The notes below the pieces were generated by a model. The model saw only the letters and a list, made by a program, of their open reading frames with translations. It did not search any database and was not told the origin of the DNA. Positions 63,340-64,000 of a stretch of DNA of 64,000 nt are shown here, piece after piece (positions within the stretch are counted from its first letter, which is position 1; each line of letters begins with the position of its first letter). The position numbers and the translations under genes were made by a program. Source of the DNA: Paracoccus salsus. GTDB lineage: Bacteria > Pseudomonadota > Alphaproteobacteria > Rhodobacterales > Rhodobacteraceae. The stretch lies in the NCBI RefSeq assembly GCF_021556615.1, contig NZ_JAKGGD010000001.1, positions 496,001-560,000 on the forward strand. Direction: 5' to 3'.

Positions 63340-64000
63340 TCACCTTGCGCTGCGCCACTTCAGGAACGACCGCGCCGGTCGAGCCGGCGCCGTGCCACCA
63401 AGCGACTGCGCGATCTGGAGGAACGGGCGGCCAGCTGCCGCAGACAACTCGGCCAGCATCTGGCCGCCGTTCGCTGACTTGCTGAACAGCCTTGGCGCAT
63501 ACCCGACCTGCACATCCAGAGGCACGCCAAGCGCCGCGGCGAAGTCAACCGGCCTGATCTCCTCGCGCCTTGGCACGCGAACCTTGTTGAGAACCAGCAC
63601 CGGTTCGACGTCATTCGGCCGGGCCTCTTTCAGAAGATCGAACAGCATCCGTGCATTCCGCAGATTGGCGAGGTCCGGTTCCGCCGTGACGATCACCTCA
63701 TCGACCGAGAGAAGCGCCTGGCGCACCCAGGGCGACCACTCATGCGGAAGATCGAGCAGGACCAGCGGAAAGGTGCTTCTTGCGCGATCAAGAAGCCGAT
63801 CCAGGGCCTCGAGTGACGGGGCAACCACGCTGCGGGACGCAGTGGCGCCGGCAAGCACGCTCAGGTTCGGCGCCGGCTTGTGCAGAAGTCGCTCGAAGGA
63901 GGCATCGTCCAGCCGGTCTGCGCCGTCGAGCTGGTCGGCGAACCCTATCGGAGCATTGATGTTGTAGTTCAGTGCCGCCGTGCCGAACTGCAGGTCCAGA
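63340..64000 (-). CDS. TadZ/CpaE-type pilus localisation protein (N-terminus beyond window)
   Basis: The C-terminal about 219 residues of a MinD/ParA-like ATPase-family protein at the head of the tad cluster. In-frame coding continues from the visible ORF out to base 64000 (LDLQFGTAALNYNINAP). Marks: FPLVLLDLPHEWSPWVRQAL (Walker-B-like), VDEVIVTAEPDLANLRNARM, VLVLNKVRVPRREEIRPVDF. This matches the atypical ATPases TadZ/CpaE, which place the pilus in the cell. It is 72 bases upstream of tadA. Confidence 0.88.
   Translation of the reverse strand, partial: LDLQFGTAALNYNINAPIGFADQLDGADRLDDASFERLLHKPAPNLSVLAGATASRSVVAPSLEALDRLLDRARSTFPLVLLDLPHEWSPWVRQALLSVDEVIVTAEPDLANLRNARMLFDLLKEARPNDVEPVLVLNKVRVPRREEIRPVDFAAALGVPLDVQVGYAPRLFSKSANGGQMLAELSAAAGRPFLQIAQSLGGTAPARPARSFLKWRSAR

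Overview
The window is GC-rich chromosomal DNA from an alphaproteobacterium, most likely a Rhodobacteraceae member close to Paracoccus. This is inferred from gene content: a one-cysteine IscR, a DUF2849-cysI-cysH-DUF934 sulfite reduction operon, DUF1523, Hint-domain secreted proteins, FolE2 and a DctB/DctD pair. No rRNA and no CRISPR array were seen. Two tRNA genes (Tyr, Gln) are present.

Layout. 1-518: 3' end of a DppC-type ABC permease. 657-4607 (minus): DUF1523 membrane protein, deoC and an aldehyde dehydrogenase with a second, inactive-looking ALDH half. 4621-11084 (minus): a tightly coupled run of seven mostly uncharacterised genes (coiled-coil protein, unknown 377-aa protein, glycolipid-binding-fold protein, AAA+ ATPase, 36-aa membrane peptide, unknown 465-aa protein, small two-helix membrane protein). 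This is the best candidate for an undescribed system. 11210-20631: M20 peptidase, a membrane-embedded alpha/beta hydrolase, a tandem SpoIIAA-like protein, uvrD helicase, folE2 and metZ. 20742-21438: gene-poor, AT-rich in its second half, followed by an acidic, probably type I-secreted protein. 22472-28877: dctD/dctB, purQ, DUF2061, an XRE regulator and icd. 29102-32703: Hint-domain protein, small exported protein, tandem HD-domain protein and alpha/beta hydrolase.

32870-38505: iscR without its usual suf operon, a truncated Pycsar-effector-like (DUF5706) fragment, and a divergent Lrp/AsnC regulator facing a complete sulfite assimilation operon (DUF2849, cysI, cysH, DUF934, ferredoxin-NADP reductase). 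38734-53622: OmpA-family protein with a long charged repeat region, CoA-binding protein, YHS protein, rlmB-type methyltransferase, tRNA-Tyr, DxD glycosyltransferase-like protein, aldo/keto reductase, ileS, truncated haemoglobin, TRIC channel, rnhA, DUF3429, GST, ispH and cobQ. 53696-57580: secG, pyrG, an HI0933-type flavoprotein and tRNA-Gln. 57719-64000: an internally deleted IS5-type transposase, an unassigned stretch, then a minus-strand tad pilus cluster (tadZ/cpaE partial, tadA, tadB, tadC, tadG-like).

How the genes connect. Sulfur and Fe-S metabolism is prominent (metZ, iscR, cysI/cysH/fpr, ispH). Most other loci are housekeeping. A 19-bp identical sequence followed by GTGCAC-type iterations lies just 3' of both iscR and cobQ and points to a dispersed intergenic element. 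Start codons were chosen from Shine-Dalgarno position and stop/start overlaps, so many genes are called shorter than the longest open frame.
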